This document shows positions 33,976-42,099 of a DNA stretch of 51,425 nt, one piece after another. Origin of the DNA: Candidatus Omnitrophica bacterium CG11_big_fil_rev_8_21_14_0_20_41_12 (GTDB taxonomy: Bacteria; Omnitrophota; Gorgyraeia; Gygaellales; Profunditerraquicolaceae). The notes under the pieces are model-generated. The model was not told the DNA's origin. It ran no database searches and saw only the letters and a program-made list of their open reading frames with translations. The translations under genes were made by a program, and so were the position numbers. The number at the start of each line of letters is the position of its first letter. The first letter of the stretch is position 1. Where the stretch lies: NCBI GenBank assembly GCA_002796135.1, contig PCWB01000037.1, positions 1-51,425 on the forward strand, read 5' to 3'.

Positions 33976-36375
33976 TTATATAACGATATTGATGAGTTTT
34001 TGGGGGACGATGATGATTTTTTTCGGAGACTTACCTTCAAACCAAGAGATTAATTTCTCATCTTTGAGCACTAACTCTTTAAGCTTATCCTCGGCTATAT
34101 TGCGGGGCACTTCGATTTTACTGCGCAGTTTGCCATTAACCTGAATCACTAACTCTACATTCTCTTCTATCAATAGCTCAGGGTTAAACTTCGGCCAGGG
34201 GGCTTTAAAGATACTCTCATTATACCCTAAAATTTCCCAAAGCTCCTCGCAAAAATGCGGGGCAATCGGACTAAGCATGATCACAAAGTCAGAAAATACC
34301 TTCTTGTCCGCTCCCAGCTGATAAATAACATTGGTGAGCTCCATAAAGCTGGCAATCGCGGTATTAAATTTAAATTCGCTAAAATCCGTACTGACTTTTT
34401 TGATTGTTCTATGCAGCGCTCTTAACACCTGCAGGTCGGCATTACTTTTAAGATTTTCCTGAATACGCCATACTCGGTTTAAAAATTTATAAGCTCCCTC
34501 CAACCCACGCTCCTCCCACTCCAACTCTGTCTCAGGCGGAGCAGCAAATAAAATAAACAGCCGCAGGGCGTCAGCACCGTAATTTTTGATCATCGAGTCC
34601 GGGTCAACAATATTGCCTTTAGATTTTGACATTACCTCGCCGTCTTTTAAAACCATACCCTGAGTAAGCAACTTATCAAACGGCTCAGTAAAATCGATCA
34701 TCTTTAGGTCCTGGAAGAATTTAGTGAAAAATCGCGAGTACAATAAATGTAAGATCGCATGCTCAATTCCCCCAATATATTGATCAACCATCATCCAATA
34801 CTTGGCTTCCTTAACATCAAAGGGTGCATCATTAAATTTAGGCGAGCAAAATCTCAAAAAATACCATGAAGAGTCAAAAAAAGTAGCCATGGTATCAGTT
34901 TCGCGTCGAGCCTGGCCTTTACATTTAGGGCATTTTACTTCCACGAATTTTTTGACCTTACCTAATGGGCTTCCGCCTTCTCCAGTAAAAGGCGCACTCG
35001 CTGGAAGCTCGACGGGCAAATCTTTATATGGCACAGGAACAATACCGCAAGCCGGACAATAAATCATCGGTATCGGAGTGCCCCAATAACGCTGACGGGA
35101 GATTAACCAATCACGCAAACGGAAATGCGTCTGAATCTTACCGATTCCCTTGGCCTCCATCCATTGAGCGATCCTGGTTTTTGCCTCTTGATTATCCAAT
35201 CCGTTAAACTCTCCGGAATTTACCTGTCGGCCGTCTCCTTCGTATGCCTCGGATAATTCAGCTGCAGAGCTTATAGATTTATCTTTTGGCTCGATAACAA
35301 CACGCAGCGGTAATTTATGTTCTTTGGCAAAAAGAAAATCCCGCTGATCATGCGTAGGCACAGCCATAATTGCCCCTGTTCCGTACTCCATTAAAACATA
35401 ATCGGCAATCCAGATCGGGACCTTTTCGTTATTCACCGGATTAATCGCAAAGCTCCCGGTAAACACTCCTTCTTTCTTTACATCAGAAGCAGTGCGCACC
35501 AGTTTGCTTTCTCTGGCAACTTTTTTCATAAACTGTAAAACTTCTTTCTCCTGCGGCTTATCCTTAACCAAATCTAAAACTAAAGGATGTTCAGGAGCCA
35601 AAACAATATAGGTGGCTCCGAAAATTGTGTCTACGCGCGTAGTAAATACCGGTATTGTTCTATCACTATTCTCAAGACGAAAATAAATATCTACACCGCT
35701 ACTCTTGCCAATCCAGTTATTCTGCATGGCCAAAACCCGCTGCGGCCAATTTTTAAGCTGGTTTAAATCCTCCAGCAATCTCTCTTTGTATTCAGTAATC
35801 TTTAAATACCACTGCACTAAATCTTTTTGCTCAACTTTGGTATGACAGCGCCAGCATCCGCCTTCGATTACCTCTTCATTAGCTAAAGTCGTCTGGCAGC
35901 TGGGACACCAGTTAACTCCCGAGGCTTTGCGGTAAGCCAGGCCGCGCTCAAACATCTTTAAGAAAATCCACTGGTTCCATTTGTAATAATCGCTGTCGCA
36001 GGTGGAAACCTCTCTTTCCCAGTCATAGGAAAAGCCCATCTTTTTCAGTTCTGTTTCCATGTCCTTGATACATTTATGCGTCCAGTCAACAGGTTTAGTT
36101 TTGTTTTTAATCGCCGCATTCTCTGCCGGCTGGCCAAAGGCGTCAAACCCCATCGGGTGCATGACATTGTAACCTTCTAAGGTTTTAAAACGGCTGGCGA
36201 CATCGCCGATGGTGTAATTACGCACATGGCCCATGTGGATTTTACCGCTGGGATAGGGAAACATCTCTAGCAAATAATATTTTTTGCGCGTAGAGTCAGC
36301 TTGCGCACGGAAAACATGGGCTTTGGCCCACTTTTTCTGCCATTTTTCTTCGATCTTCTTAAAATCGTAATGCAT
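33976..36375 (-). CDS. leuS: Leucyl-tRNA synthetase
   Basis: A class I synthetase; ATG at 36375 ([20 protein letters not shown]) matches the family N-terminus and gives 799 residues. The ORF track start adds 19 residues read through a repeat-rich spacer. The HIGH motif appears as [15 protein letters not shown], the zinc region as [18 protein letters not shown] and CWRCH, the CP1 editing domain in the middle ([15 protein letters not shown]), and KMSKS as [15 protein letters not shown]-terminal anticodon-binding domain follows. Only four bases separate the stop from the transposase repeat. Its 5' neighbour is a palindromic repeat, then nfo. Confidence 0.95.
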   Translation of the reverse strand: MHYDFKKIEEKWQKKWAKAHVFRAQADSTRKKYYLLEMFPYPSGKIHMGHVRNYTIGDVASRFKTLEGYNVMHPMGFDAFGQPAENAAIKNKTKPVDWTHKCIKDMETELKKMGFSYDWEREVSTCDSDYYKWNQWIFLKMFERGLAYRKASGVNWCPSCQTTLANEEVIEGGCWRCHTKVEQKDLVQWYLKITEYKERLLEDLNQLKNWPQRVLAMQNNWIGKSSGVDIYFRLENSDRTIPVFTTRVDTIFGATYIVLAPEHPLVLDLVKDKPQEKEVLQFMKKVARESKLVRTASDVKKEGVFTGSFAINPVNNEKVPIWIADYVLMEYGTGAIMAVPTHDQRDFLFAKEHKLPLRVVIEPKDKSISSAAELSEAYEGDGRQVNSGEFNGLDNQEAKTRIAQWMEAKGIGKIQTHFRLRDWLISRQRYWGTPIPMIYCPACGIVPVPYKDLPVELPASAPFTGEGGSPLGKVKKFVEVKCPKCKGQARRETDTMATFFDSSWYFLRFCSPKFNDAPFDVKEAKYWMMVDQYIGGIEHAILHLLYSRFFTKFFQDLKMIDFTEPFDKLLTQGMVLKDGEVMSKSKGNIVDPDSMIKNYGADALRLFILFAAPPETELEWEERGLEGAYKFLNRVWRIQENLKSNADLQVLRALHRTIKKVSTDFSEFKFNTAIASFMELTNVIYQLGADKKVFSDFVIMLSPIAPHFCEELWEILGYNESIFKAPWPKFNPELLIEENVELVIQVNGKLRSKIEVPRNIAEDKLKELVLKDEKLISWFEGKSPKKIIIVPQKLINIVI

Positions 36376-36420
36376 TTGCCCACGAGGACACACCTGCGCT
36401 ACATAGCTCCCCGTAAGGGG

Positions 36421-36451
36421 ACACCGACGCAATTCCGATTAGCGTCGGGTG
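36421..36451. repeat. Dispersed palindromic repeat, copy B
   Basis: 31-bp element ACACCGACGC...GCGTCGGGTG in the leuS-nfo gap, 27/31 identical to copy A (23114-23144) with a compensatory stem change. It lies just downstream of a CCCCGTAAGGGG palindrome. Confidence 0.7.
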
Positions 36452-36472
36452 AAGCTAACTCAACGCGGGGTG

Positions 36473-37318
36473 CTACCTCCCCATTTTTCTTACCAAAACC
36501 AGGTTCTCCTTATCACTATCCGCAGTACTTTTAGGTGTCTCTAAAATCATCGGGATTTTTTTAAATTTAGGATGATTAATAATTCTTTTCATCCCGGCCA
36601 CACCGATATGGCCGCCTCCGATATGATCATGCCGATCGTGGTGGCAGCCTAATGGCCCGGCTGCATCATTAAGATGGATGAGTTTAATTAATTTCGTCCC
36701 GACCATCTCATCGATCTCATCGACCATATTATCAAGACCATCTTTAGTTGCCAAATCGTAGCCGGCTAAATAAGCATGCGCCGTATCCAGGCATAAGCCT
36801 ACGCGGGACTTTTCTTTGATGCCCTTAATAATTTTATGCTGATGATAAAATCTATAACCTAACCAGGATCCGCTTCCGGAAGTATTTTCCAGTAATATCC
36901 CAACCTTAGAATCCTTAGTCTTCTCTATTATTATATTCAGCGCTTCAATCAACCGCTTAATCCCGGCATCCTCAGAGGTTTCCTTATGGCTGCCCATATG
37001 CGTAACAATATAATCCGCGCCTAACTTTTCAGCCTCCAGAATATCCTCGATATAAGCCTGAATCGAGCCATGGTAAAGGCGGCGGTCAGGAGAAGCCAGA
37101 TTAATCAGATAAGATATATGAATAAAAACCGGGTTGATCTTATATTTTTTGCGCCGCCTGATAAACTCCTTAATATCTTCGGGAGCAATCTGGCTGCCGC
37201 GGCGCCAAGTTTGCGGAGAGCGGCTGAAGATCTGCATCGTATCGCAGCCCAAGCTATGGGCGATATCCAACGCCTGATATATCTTGCCTGCCCCGGAAAC
37301 ATGTACGCCTAGAATCAT
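36473..37318 (-). CDS. nfo: Endonuclease IV (AP endonuclease)
   Basis: The 281-residue protein is a TIM-barrel AP endonuclease with three zinc ions, used in base-excision repair. Motifs: ILGVHVSGAGKIYQALD and MQIFSRSPQTWR at the N-terminus, the HISYLINLASPD region, ILLENTSGSGSWLG, VGLCLDTAHAYLAGYDL, LIHLNDAAGPLGCHHDRHDH with HIGGGHIG, and PMILETPK. All are standard zinc-site segments. Length matches E. coli Nfo (285). It is followed by leuS and preceded by an XRE regulator 11 bp upstream. Confidence 0.95.
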   Translation of the reverse strand: MILGVHVSGAGKIYQALDIAHSLGCDTMQIFSRSPQTWRRGSQIAPEDIKEFIRRRKKYKINPVFIHISYLINLASPDRRLYHGSIQAYIEDILEAEKLGADYIVTHMGSHKETSEDAGIKRLIEALNIIIEKTKDSKVGILLENTSGSGSWLGYRFYHQHKIIKGIKEKSRVGLCLDTAHAYLAGYDLATKDGLDNMVDEIDEMVGTKLIKLIHLNDAAGPLGCHHDRHDHIGGGHIGVAGMKRIINHPKFKKIPMILETPKSTADSDKENLVLVRKMGR

Positions 37319-37329
37319 AACAGTAAAAG

Positions 37330-37539
37330 CTACCCTTTCTTTTTGATTCTACCTACTAACATGTCAATAGAAACCTCTAAAGCATCGGCGATTTTAGTAA
37401 TCGTGGTGATCGTGGGCTCTTTGGCCATTCCCATCTCGATCTTGACGAGGGTGTTGTTGGAGATATCCGCAAGCCGCGCAAGCTTTTCCTGAGTTAAGCC
37501 TTTCTTCTTCCTTATACTTTTGATATGTTCCGCAAGCAT
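37330..37539 (-). CDS. XRE-family transcriptional regulator
   Basis: A 69-residue single-domain Cro/C1-type helix-turn-helix protein (SIRKKKGLTQEKLARLADIS, then NTLVKIEMGMAKEPTITTIT), ending in KIADALEVSIDMLVG. An AGGAG ribosome-binding site precedes the ATG. A palindromic cluster (TTACAATTGTAA plus TTGTAAG) lies 20-45 bp upstream and is the likely autoregulatory operator. It is close to nfo, so nfo may be co-regulated. No ligand domain. Confidence 0.88.
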   Translation of the reverse strand: MLAEHIKSIRKKKGLTQEKLARLADISNNTLVKIEMGMAKEPTITTITKIADALEVSIDMLVGRIKKKG

Positions 37540-37557
37540 TTTTCTCCTTGACCTATA

Positions 37558-37585
37558 CTTACAATTGTAATAGTATATTTGTAAG
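37558..37585 (-). promoter_or_regulatory. Candidate XRE operator
   Basis: Perfect 12-bp palindrome TTACAATTGTAA (37559-37570) followed by a further half-site TTGTAAG (37579-37585); the outer halves CTTACAA and TTGTAAG also pair. It lies directly upstream of the XRE start and overlaps a TATACT -10-like box on the minus strand. Confidence 0.5.
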
Positions 37586-37654
37586 GTTACATCTATTAAT
37601 TTGACCTTCAGTTATTATATACCAGAAAAGTCCTTTTTAAAATTAATTTTTTAC

Positions 37655-37685
37655 GTTAGAAACTTGGTTTCTTTGCGTCTATTGA
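37655..37685 (+). promoter_or_regulatory. GTTAGA-N15-CGTCTATTGA element 3 (HTH/LAGLIDADG-like ORF)
   Basis: Plus strand GTTAGA, 15 bases, CGTCTATTGA, 62 bases before the ATG at 37748. Same two boxes and spacing as the other two elements, but with a hairpin-bearing 5' leader in between. Confidence 0.65.
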
Positions 37686-37695
37686 CTTAGAGCAC

Positions 37696-37721
37696 CCCGC
37701 GCTTATGAGGTGTTGCGCGGG
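37696..37721 (+). other. Hairpin in the leader of the HTH/LAGLIDADG-like ORF
   Basis: CCCGCGC, 12-nt loop, GCGCGGG. It lies between element 3 and the start codon, so it would be in the 5' untranslated region. No U-run follows. Confidence 0.5.
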
Positions 37722-37747
37722 TATTTCCCCGTTGAAAAGAGAATAAA

Positions 37748-38488
37748 ATGGTAAAAACATACCCGATATCCATAAAACAAATGGTAAAGAATCTACGGAG
37801 CGCGGGATGGTCGTTAGGAGAAATTAGTTTAAAAATAAAAATCCCTAAGAATACGATTTCCGGGTGGGTTAAGGATATAAAACTCACTCACAGACAAAAA
37901 GAGCGCATCAAGCAAAAAATAATCACCTCCGCAGCTATGGGAAGACAGTCAGCTGTAAAAGTAAACCAAGAGAAAATAGAAAAATGGAAATCAGACATCA
38001 GGGAGAAAGTAAAACATTACGGCCAATTGGCTACAAAAGGCCCTGAAGTAAACAAGCTTATTTGCGGAGTATTATATTTATGTGAAGGCGCAAAATATCC
38101 AAGTTCAAGATATCTTTATTTAGGGAACTCTGATCCAAAAATCATATCATTTTTCATTAATGCTTTAAGAAGATGCTACAAAATTGATGAAAATAAGTTG
38201 CGCTTTAGCATTGGTTACCGCTGGGATCAAAACTTCCAAAAACTAAGGAATTATTGGTCGAAAATTACTAAAATACCTAGATCAAAATGCTTGAATTCAA
38301 TACCTGATATACGCACTAAAGGAAAGCCGACTCTAAGAAAAAACTATATGGGGATTTGTAGGATAATATATTACAGCACAGCGTTGCAGTTTGAACTACA
38401 GTCTATTGGCGAAACGATAATCAAAGTGGAGCCGGAGAGGATCGAACTCTCTGCCTCTTCCATGCCATGGAAGCGCTCTCCCAGGTGA
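37748..38488 (+). CDS. HTH plus LAGLIDADG-like protein, 3' end antisense to tRNA-Ala
   Basis: A 246-residue ORF. Residues 8-42 form a resolvase-like helix-turn-helix (NLRSAGWSLGEISLKIKIPK, NTISGWV), followed by a basic helical linker. Residues about 105-225 resemble a single LAGLIDADG homing-endonuclease fold: GVLYLCEGAKYPSSRYLYLG, SDPKIISFFINALRRCY, RNYWSKITKIPRSKCLN, GICRIIYYSTALQFEL. Such proteins are frequent in uncultured bacteria; function unknown, possibly mobile or regulatory. The last ~20 residues (KVEPERIELSASSMPWKRSP) are merely the antisense of tRNA-Ala, so the authentic stop was lost or the tail is not functional. Confidence 0.65.
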   Translation: MVKTYPISIKQMVKNLRSAGWSLGEISLKIKIPKNTISGWVKDIKLTHRQKERIKQKIITSAAMGRQSAVKVNQEKIEKWKSDIREKVKHYGQLATKGPEVNKLICGVLYLCEGAKYPSSRYLYLGNSDPKIISFFINALRRCYKIDENKLRFSIGYRWDQNFQKLRNYWSKITKIPRSKCLNSIPDIRTKGKPTLRKNYMGICRIIYYSTALQFELQSIGETIIKVEPERIELSASSMPWKRSPR

Positions 38489-38499
38489 GCTACGGCCCC
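38427..38499 (-). tRNA. tRNA-Ala (GGC)
   Basis: On the minus strand GGGGCCGTAGCTCACCTGGG opens a cloverleaf: acceptor GGGGCCG pairs with CGGCTCC, discriminator A, anticodon stem CTTCC/GGAAG with loop ATGGCAT (anticodon GGC), T-loop GTTCGATCC. CCA is not encoded. Its entire length except the first bases is overlapped by the plus-strand ORF. Confidence 0.93.
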
Positions 38500-38517
38500 A
38501 AAATTTAACTACTTGAC

Positions 38518-38550
38518 CCCAGTAGATAATATGGTAAATTAACTACTGGG
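38518..38550. repeat. Inverted repeat between divergent tRNA genes
   Basis: CCCAGTAG and CTACTGGG, perfect 8-bp arms separated by 17 bases, between tRNA-Ala (leftward) and tRNA-Leu (rightward). It may be an operator for both promoters or a processing hairpin. Confidence 0.45.
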
Positions 38551-38567
38551 CTATTTTAGAATATAAA
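38539..38567 (+). promoter_or_regulatory. Possible tRNA-Leu promoter
   Basis: TTAACT, 17 bases, TATAAA, ending 27 bases before the mature tRNA-Leu. The -35 matches only four of six consensus positions. Confidence 0.35.
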
Positions 38568-38594
38568 ATGCTTAGCGTCAACCTAAAAATCTTT

Positions 38595-38677
38595 GCCGAA
38601 GTGGCGGAATGGCATACGCGGCGGTCTCAAAAACCGTTGAGGGCAACCTCATAAGGGTTCAACTCCCTTCTTCGGCA
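38595..38677 (+). tRNA. tRNA-Leu (CAA)
   Basis: Acceptor GCCGAAG pairs with CTTCGGC, discriminator A. The D arm is GTGGCGGAATGGC-like, the anticodon loop CTCAAAA within GCGGT/ACCGT gives CAA, a long variable arm (GAGGGCAACCTC) marks a class II tRNA, and the T-loop reads GTTCAACTC. CCA is not encoded. Confidence 0.95.
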
Positions 38678-38687
38678 TTAAACTTGC

Positions 38688-39074
38688 CTACAAGCTTCTA
38701 CCCAACAGGATACATTCGGCTAATTTTTTATCGATTGCAAATTGGGATTGGCCAATCTGGACAACATAGGAAGGAAATTTCTGGATCAAGGTAACAGTCA
38801 TTCCGGGTAAAATACCCATGGCCATAATTTTATTCAATTTCTTACGGTCGCTTGTATTAATCCGGCAAATCTTACCGCTTTGGTTAACGTTTAAATCAGT
38901 CATTACAAACTCTCCTTCTTTTTTAAGATGTTTCTCCCACTTTGGTTCAGGCGGGGTTTCAAATCCGCAGTTTGGGCACTTAAGCAGCTTGCACCCTTTC
39001 ATTAGCGGACAATTTCCGCAAGCCGCCTGCGCCTGATCTTCTTTAAACACAAACCCGCAAAGGCTACACTTCAT
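38688..39074 (-). CDS. feoA: FeoA protein with cysteine-rich N-terminal domain
   Basis: A 128-residue protein in two parts. Residues 1-40 hold seven cysteines in CxxC and CxxC-type pairs (CSLCG, CGNCPLMKGC, CPNCG), suggesting a metal or redox-sensing module. Residues about 55-128 are the SH3-like FeoA domain (LNKIMAMGILPGMTVTLIQK, ending AECILLGRS), which helps the FeoB ferrous-iron transporter. Standard FeoA has about 75 residues and lacks the Cys-rich part. It overlaps the FeoB permease gene by four bases (ATGA), so translation is coupled. Confidence 0.88.
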   Translation of the reverse strand: MKCSLCGFVFKEDQAQAACGNCPLMKGCKLLKCPNCGFETPPEPKWEKHLKKEGEFVMTDLNVNQSGKICRINTSDRKKLNKIMAMGILPGMTVTLIQKFPSYVVQIGQSQFAIDKKLAECILLGRSL

Positions 39075-40549
39075 AAACTAACTCCTAAAATACTGAATAT
39101 TGAATTAAGGAGAAAACCTACAAAGAAAGAAAAAAAGAGTATAAATACTGATATTGCAACTCCGGTTTTCCATCCTCTCTCTTTCACGTTCATAAGAAAC
39201 TGCGCAATACACGGAAGAAATAAAGTTAAGGTAACGCAAGCCACAACCAGCTGATTTGTAGAAAACAACCCCGCTTCCTTAATATCATAGAGCCCGCCGG
39301 CTCCGTAGTCCCTTCTAAAAAAACCGAATAGAAAAGCAACCGCTGCCTTATCCGGTAAACCTATCCAACGCACGGGATACTCCAATACCCTAATAAAAAT
39401 GGTGAATAACCCTGTGAGTTGGCCTATCCAAATCATAATGCTTGCCAATATAAACATGGGGAATATTTCGGCAAAGTACCATTTAACCCTGCTGTAAGTT
39501 TTAATAAACACATTGAATAATTTTGGCAGGCGCAAGGGGGGAATTTCCATATAAAATGATGGAGAATCGCCGGGCAGCACCTTGGAGGACAAAAACCCTA
39601 TGAAAAGAAAAACTAAACCTACTACCCCTGCCCAAATCCACAGCCCTATGGATGTCCCTGCGAGCAAAGAGAGAATCACCCCTAACTGAGCTGAACAAGG
39701 AATGGCTAAAGCAAGTAGAATAGTAGCAATAATCCTTTCCCTTTTTGTAGGAAGCGTGCGGGTAACCATGGTTGCCATCGTAGAACATCCTAATCCAAGT
39801 ACCATAGGAATAACCGCCCTTCCGGTTAGGCCTATTTTTTTGAACACCCTATCTATGAGTAAGGCTAAGCGCGGCAAATATCCCGTATCCTCAATAATCG
39901 CAAAGGCAATAAAGAATGTTGTAACGATAGGAAAAATCAGGGCCACTGCGTAGCGCACACCTAGGGTGATCATTCCATATTCGCCTACAAATAACTCCCG
40001 AAGCAAATGCCAAGGGATAATTGAAGTAAAAACTTGGTTGACCCAGGGATTGATATTCTTCTCGAAGATATTTTTCTCAATGAAATCAACCAATACACCG
40101 GCGCCGAATTTTCCTACAAATTTGTATATGCCATAATAAAGTATTACCAATAAAATTGGTATGCCTGTGAGCGAACTTATCATTATCCTGCTCAACTTTT
40201 CTCTAAGTGACAAACCTATAGCCGGTTGATATTCCAATGCCCTATCTAGAATATTATTTGTTTCCTCTTGCCGGCGGAGAGAAATAATATAAGAAAGTGG
40301 TTCATGATAATGCTCTTTGGTATGATCGACAATCTCAGCAATAAGTTTATAATTTTCTGGTTCCCGTGATTTTACAAGAGCGGTGATTTCTTCATCTTCC
40401 TGCAACAATAAGAGCCCGATCGAACGCCCGGAGATACCATAATCGGCCTCTAGCAGGCTTTCTATTTTCTCAAGCGATATTTCCAAGATATCGCCTCCAC
40501 CTTCAAATTCTTCGGGCATACTCTTCAATCCTTCCTTTGAGAACATCAA
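39071..40549 (-). CDS. feoB: FeoB membrane permease part (split FeoB)
   Basis: The 492-residue ORF carries the membrane half of the ferrous-iron transporter FeoB. It has a short soluble region (EFEGGGDILEISLEKIESLL, then spacer helices), two GATE-type domains (PMVLGLGCSTMATMVTRTLP, ILLALAIPCSAQLGVILSLL; later FGFFRRDYGAGG) and a final helical pair. Candidate starts are TTG 40549/ATG 40546 after a GGGGG box, or ATG 40516 (MPEEFEG). It overlaps the separate GTPase gene in another frame, so the GTPase and permease are made as two polypeptides. The usual FeoB is a single ~750-residue protein. Confidence 0.9.
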   Translation of the reverse strand: MMFSKEGLKSMPEEFEGGGDILEISLEKIESLLEADYGISGRSIGLLLLQEDEEITALVKSREPENYKLIAEIVDHTKEHYHEPLSYIISLRRQEETNNILDRALEYQPAIGLSLREKLSRIMISSLTGIPILLVILYYGIYKFVGKFGAGVLVDFIEKNIFEKNINPWVNQVFTSIIPWHLLRELFVGEYGMITLGVRYAVALIFPIVTTFFIAFAIIEDTGYLPRLALLIDRVFKKIGLTGRAVIPMVLGLGCSTMATMVTRTLPTKRERIIATILLALAIPCSAQLGVILSLLAGTSIGLWIWAGVVGLVFLFIGFLSSKVLPGDSPSFYMEIPPLRLPKLFNVFIKTYSRVKWYFAEIFPMFILASIMIWIGQLTGLFTIFIRVLEYPVRWIGLPDKAAVAFLFGFFRRDYGAGGLYDIKEAGLFSTNQLVVACVTLTLFLPCIAQFLMNVKERGWKTGVAISVFILFFSFFVGFLLNSIFSILGVSL

Positions 40550-41081
40550 TCCCCCTACCGGTGGTTGAAACTGTGGCCACGACGGGGATCTTCAAATCTC
40601 TTTCCAAATGCCCCAGGTTTATTTTCATCCCTATTTTTTCTGCTTCATCGATGATATTCAGGACCAGCACAACCGGCAGCCTCGCTTCAATTAACTGCAA
40701 AGTAAGCGGCAGCATTCTCTCTAAATTTTTGGCGTCAACAATATGTATGACTATGTTCGGCTTCTCCTCCAGCAATAATGTCCTGGCAACCCTCTCCTCT
40801 TCGCTGATCGGTAAAAATGAGTACATGCCGGGTGTGTCAACCACCTCAAACTCCCGTTCGCCTATCTTGGCCCTCCCCCGGGAAACCTCAACTGTCGTCC
40901 CCGGATAATTGGATACAGCCACATAAGTTCCGGTCAGGCAGTTAAAAAGCATAGACTTGCCGACATTGGGGCTGCCGACAATGGCAATTTTATCTAGATT
41001 GCCTCCGGAGGATTTCTCTTGCGGAGCCAAACAATGGCCTGTTGATTTGAACCCTTTAAGCAGTTTATTGACGATATTCAT
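40503..41081 (-). CDS. feoB: FeoB GTPase part (split FeoB)
   Basis: A 192-residue small-GTPase protein equal to the N-terminal domain of FeoB. P-loop GSPNVGKSMLFNCLTG (residues ~36-51), G2 region YPGTTVEVSRG, G3 VVDTPGMYSF, G4-type NIIDEAEK and G5-like VATVSTTGRG. It regulates Fe2+ passage through the permease encoded in the overlapping downstream gene. It ends EEYARRI, TGA, and the permease start lies inside this end, which argues for a stable split rather than a sequencing error. It follows the outer-membrane barrel gene by 12 bp. Confidence 0.9.
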   Translation of the reverse strand: MNIVNKLLKGFKSTGHCLAPQEKSSGGNLDKIAIVGSPNVGKSMLFNCLTGTYVAVSNYPGTTVEVSRGRAKIGEREFEVVDTPGMYSFLPISEEERVARTLLLEEKPNIVIHIVDAKNLERMLPLTLQLIEARLPVVLVLNIIDEAEKIGMKINLGHLERDLKIPVVATVSTTGRGIDVLKGRIEEYARRI

Positions 41082-41093
41082 TGCCGCGCCTCT

Positions 41094-42026
41094 TTAAAAT
41101 GTATGAACAAAGGTAAAAATTACAGAATCGTTTGCATCGGTATTAGTTCCCGTCACCACGCGTTGATAAACTACCAAAGCCTGGATCAAATCATTTGACC
41201 AGCCGATCCCCGGGGCAAGAGTCAGATAATTTATATTTGAATCAGGGGAGCGCGATCCATTCTCTCTCTTATCTGCCTGTAAAAAACCATTGGCTTCAAT
41301 CATAAGATTAAATCCTTTGGGCAGGAAATATTCCACACCAAAGTCATAATTAAGGTAGTTGGCATAGCGTGTATTCACTCCGTCAACACGCGCCTTTTGG
41401 GTAAAATTATAAACGGCATCAGCATGAAAAATAAACGGTTTTAATTTTTTACTAAGATTTACCCCTAATCCCTGGTCCCAGGATCCCCCTCCTGAACCGG
41501 CACCCATCAAATCCGTGCCTAATTTATCCGGATGGCCATGCTGGTACTTACCGGTAGGTATTTTGAGTTGAAATAATCCGGTTATCTGGGGCATCCATTT
41601 TGTTTCGTCTAAAGCACAATACCTTAAGAAAAAATAGCTATCGCCAAAGCCTGCGGCATGCGCGCTGGCGCCATCCTGCTTAATATAATTTTGCTGATAA
41701 ACTGCTTGAACATCAAATTCAAGCCTATCAGTAAGGCCATACTGGGCAAAAAGCTGCTGTTGAAACTGGTATTTTTTGTCACCACTCGGCAAGGAATCGT
41801 AATGGCCATCTGAATCAAAGGTACCTCTTGTGCGGTTATAAAATAAAAACGGCTGAATAACAAACTTTCCCTTGCCGCAAAGCGGGGCTGTCCAGGTAGT
41901 AAGCGGGCCTGCAGAAACCGGCTCCCATTCATCATGAATTGCAGGAACTTCATCTGCATTGGCGTTAATTTTGATAATGCTAAAACAAAGGCCTATAATA
42001 AATAGGCGAAAGATCCTCTGTAACAT
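41094..42026 (-). CDS. Outer-membrane beta-barrel protein in the feo operon
   Basis: Start chosen at MLQRIFRLFII (ATG 42026, weak upstream GAGG box) because the longer ORF-track version reads through a Fur-type palindrome. A signal peptide ends around NANADE. The mature ~290 residues alternate hydrophobic and polar residues in beta strands (GKGKFVIQPFLFYNR, DRLEFDVQAVYQQNY, FNLMIEANGF, LIQALVVYQRVVT) and finish with Phe (VIFTFVHTF), the usual barrel-assembly signal. The family resembles MetA-pathway/PF13557 transporters. Being first in the feo operon, it may be the outer-membrane entry for ferrous iron; this is inference. Confidence 0.8.
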   Translation of the reverse strand: MLQRIFRLFIIGLCFSIIKINANADEVPAIHDEWEPVSAGPLTTWTAPLCGKGKFVIQPFLFYNRTRGTFDSDGHYDSLPSGDKKYQFQQQLFAQYGLTDRLEFDVQAVYQQNYIKQDGASAHAAGFGDSYFFLRYCALDETKWMPQITGLFQLKIPTGKYQHGHPDKLGTDLMGAGSGGGSWDQGLGVNLSKKLKPFIFHADAVYNFTQKARVDGVNTRYANYLNYDFGVEYFLPKGFNLMIEANGFLQADKRENGSRSPDSNINYLTLAPGIGWSNDLIQALVVYQRVVTGTNTDANDSVIFTFVHTF

Positions 42027-42063
42027 AAATTTAACCGCCTCAGCGCATTGCCCCGTAAGATTG

Positions 42064-42080
42064 TTGAAAACTATTTTCAA
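42064..42080. promoter_or_regulatory. Fur-type operator upstream of the feo operon
   Basis: TTGAAAACTATTTTCAA: perfect 7-3-7 inverted repeat, or read as 7-1-7 TGAAAAC-T-ATTTTCA. It lies 38 bp upstream of the barrel gene start chosen here and shares TTGAAA-N5-TTTCAA with the operator in front of fur. Confidence 0.7.
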
Positions 42081-42099
42081 TTGTTAATTAAAAAAACAC

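Noticed and set aside
37560-37745. Riboswitch upstream of the HTH ORF
   Set aside because: Only a simple hairpin is visible; no known aptamer motif could be recognised.
38469-38794. ORF 38609-38794 across tRNA-Leu
   Set aside because: It is a read-through of the tRNA gene and antisense of feoA, with no coding signature.
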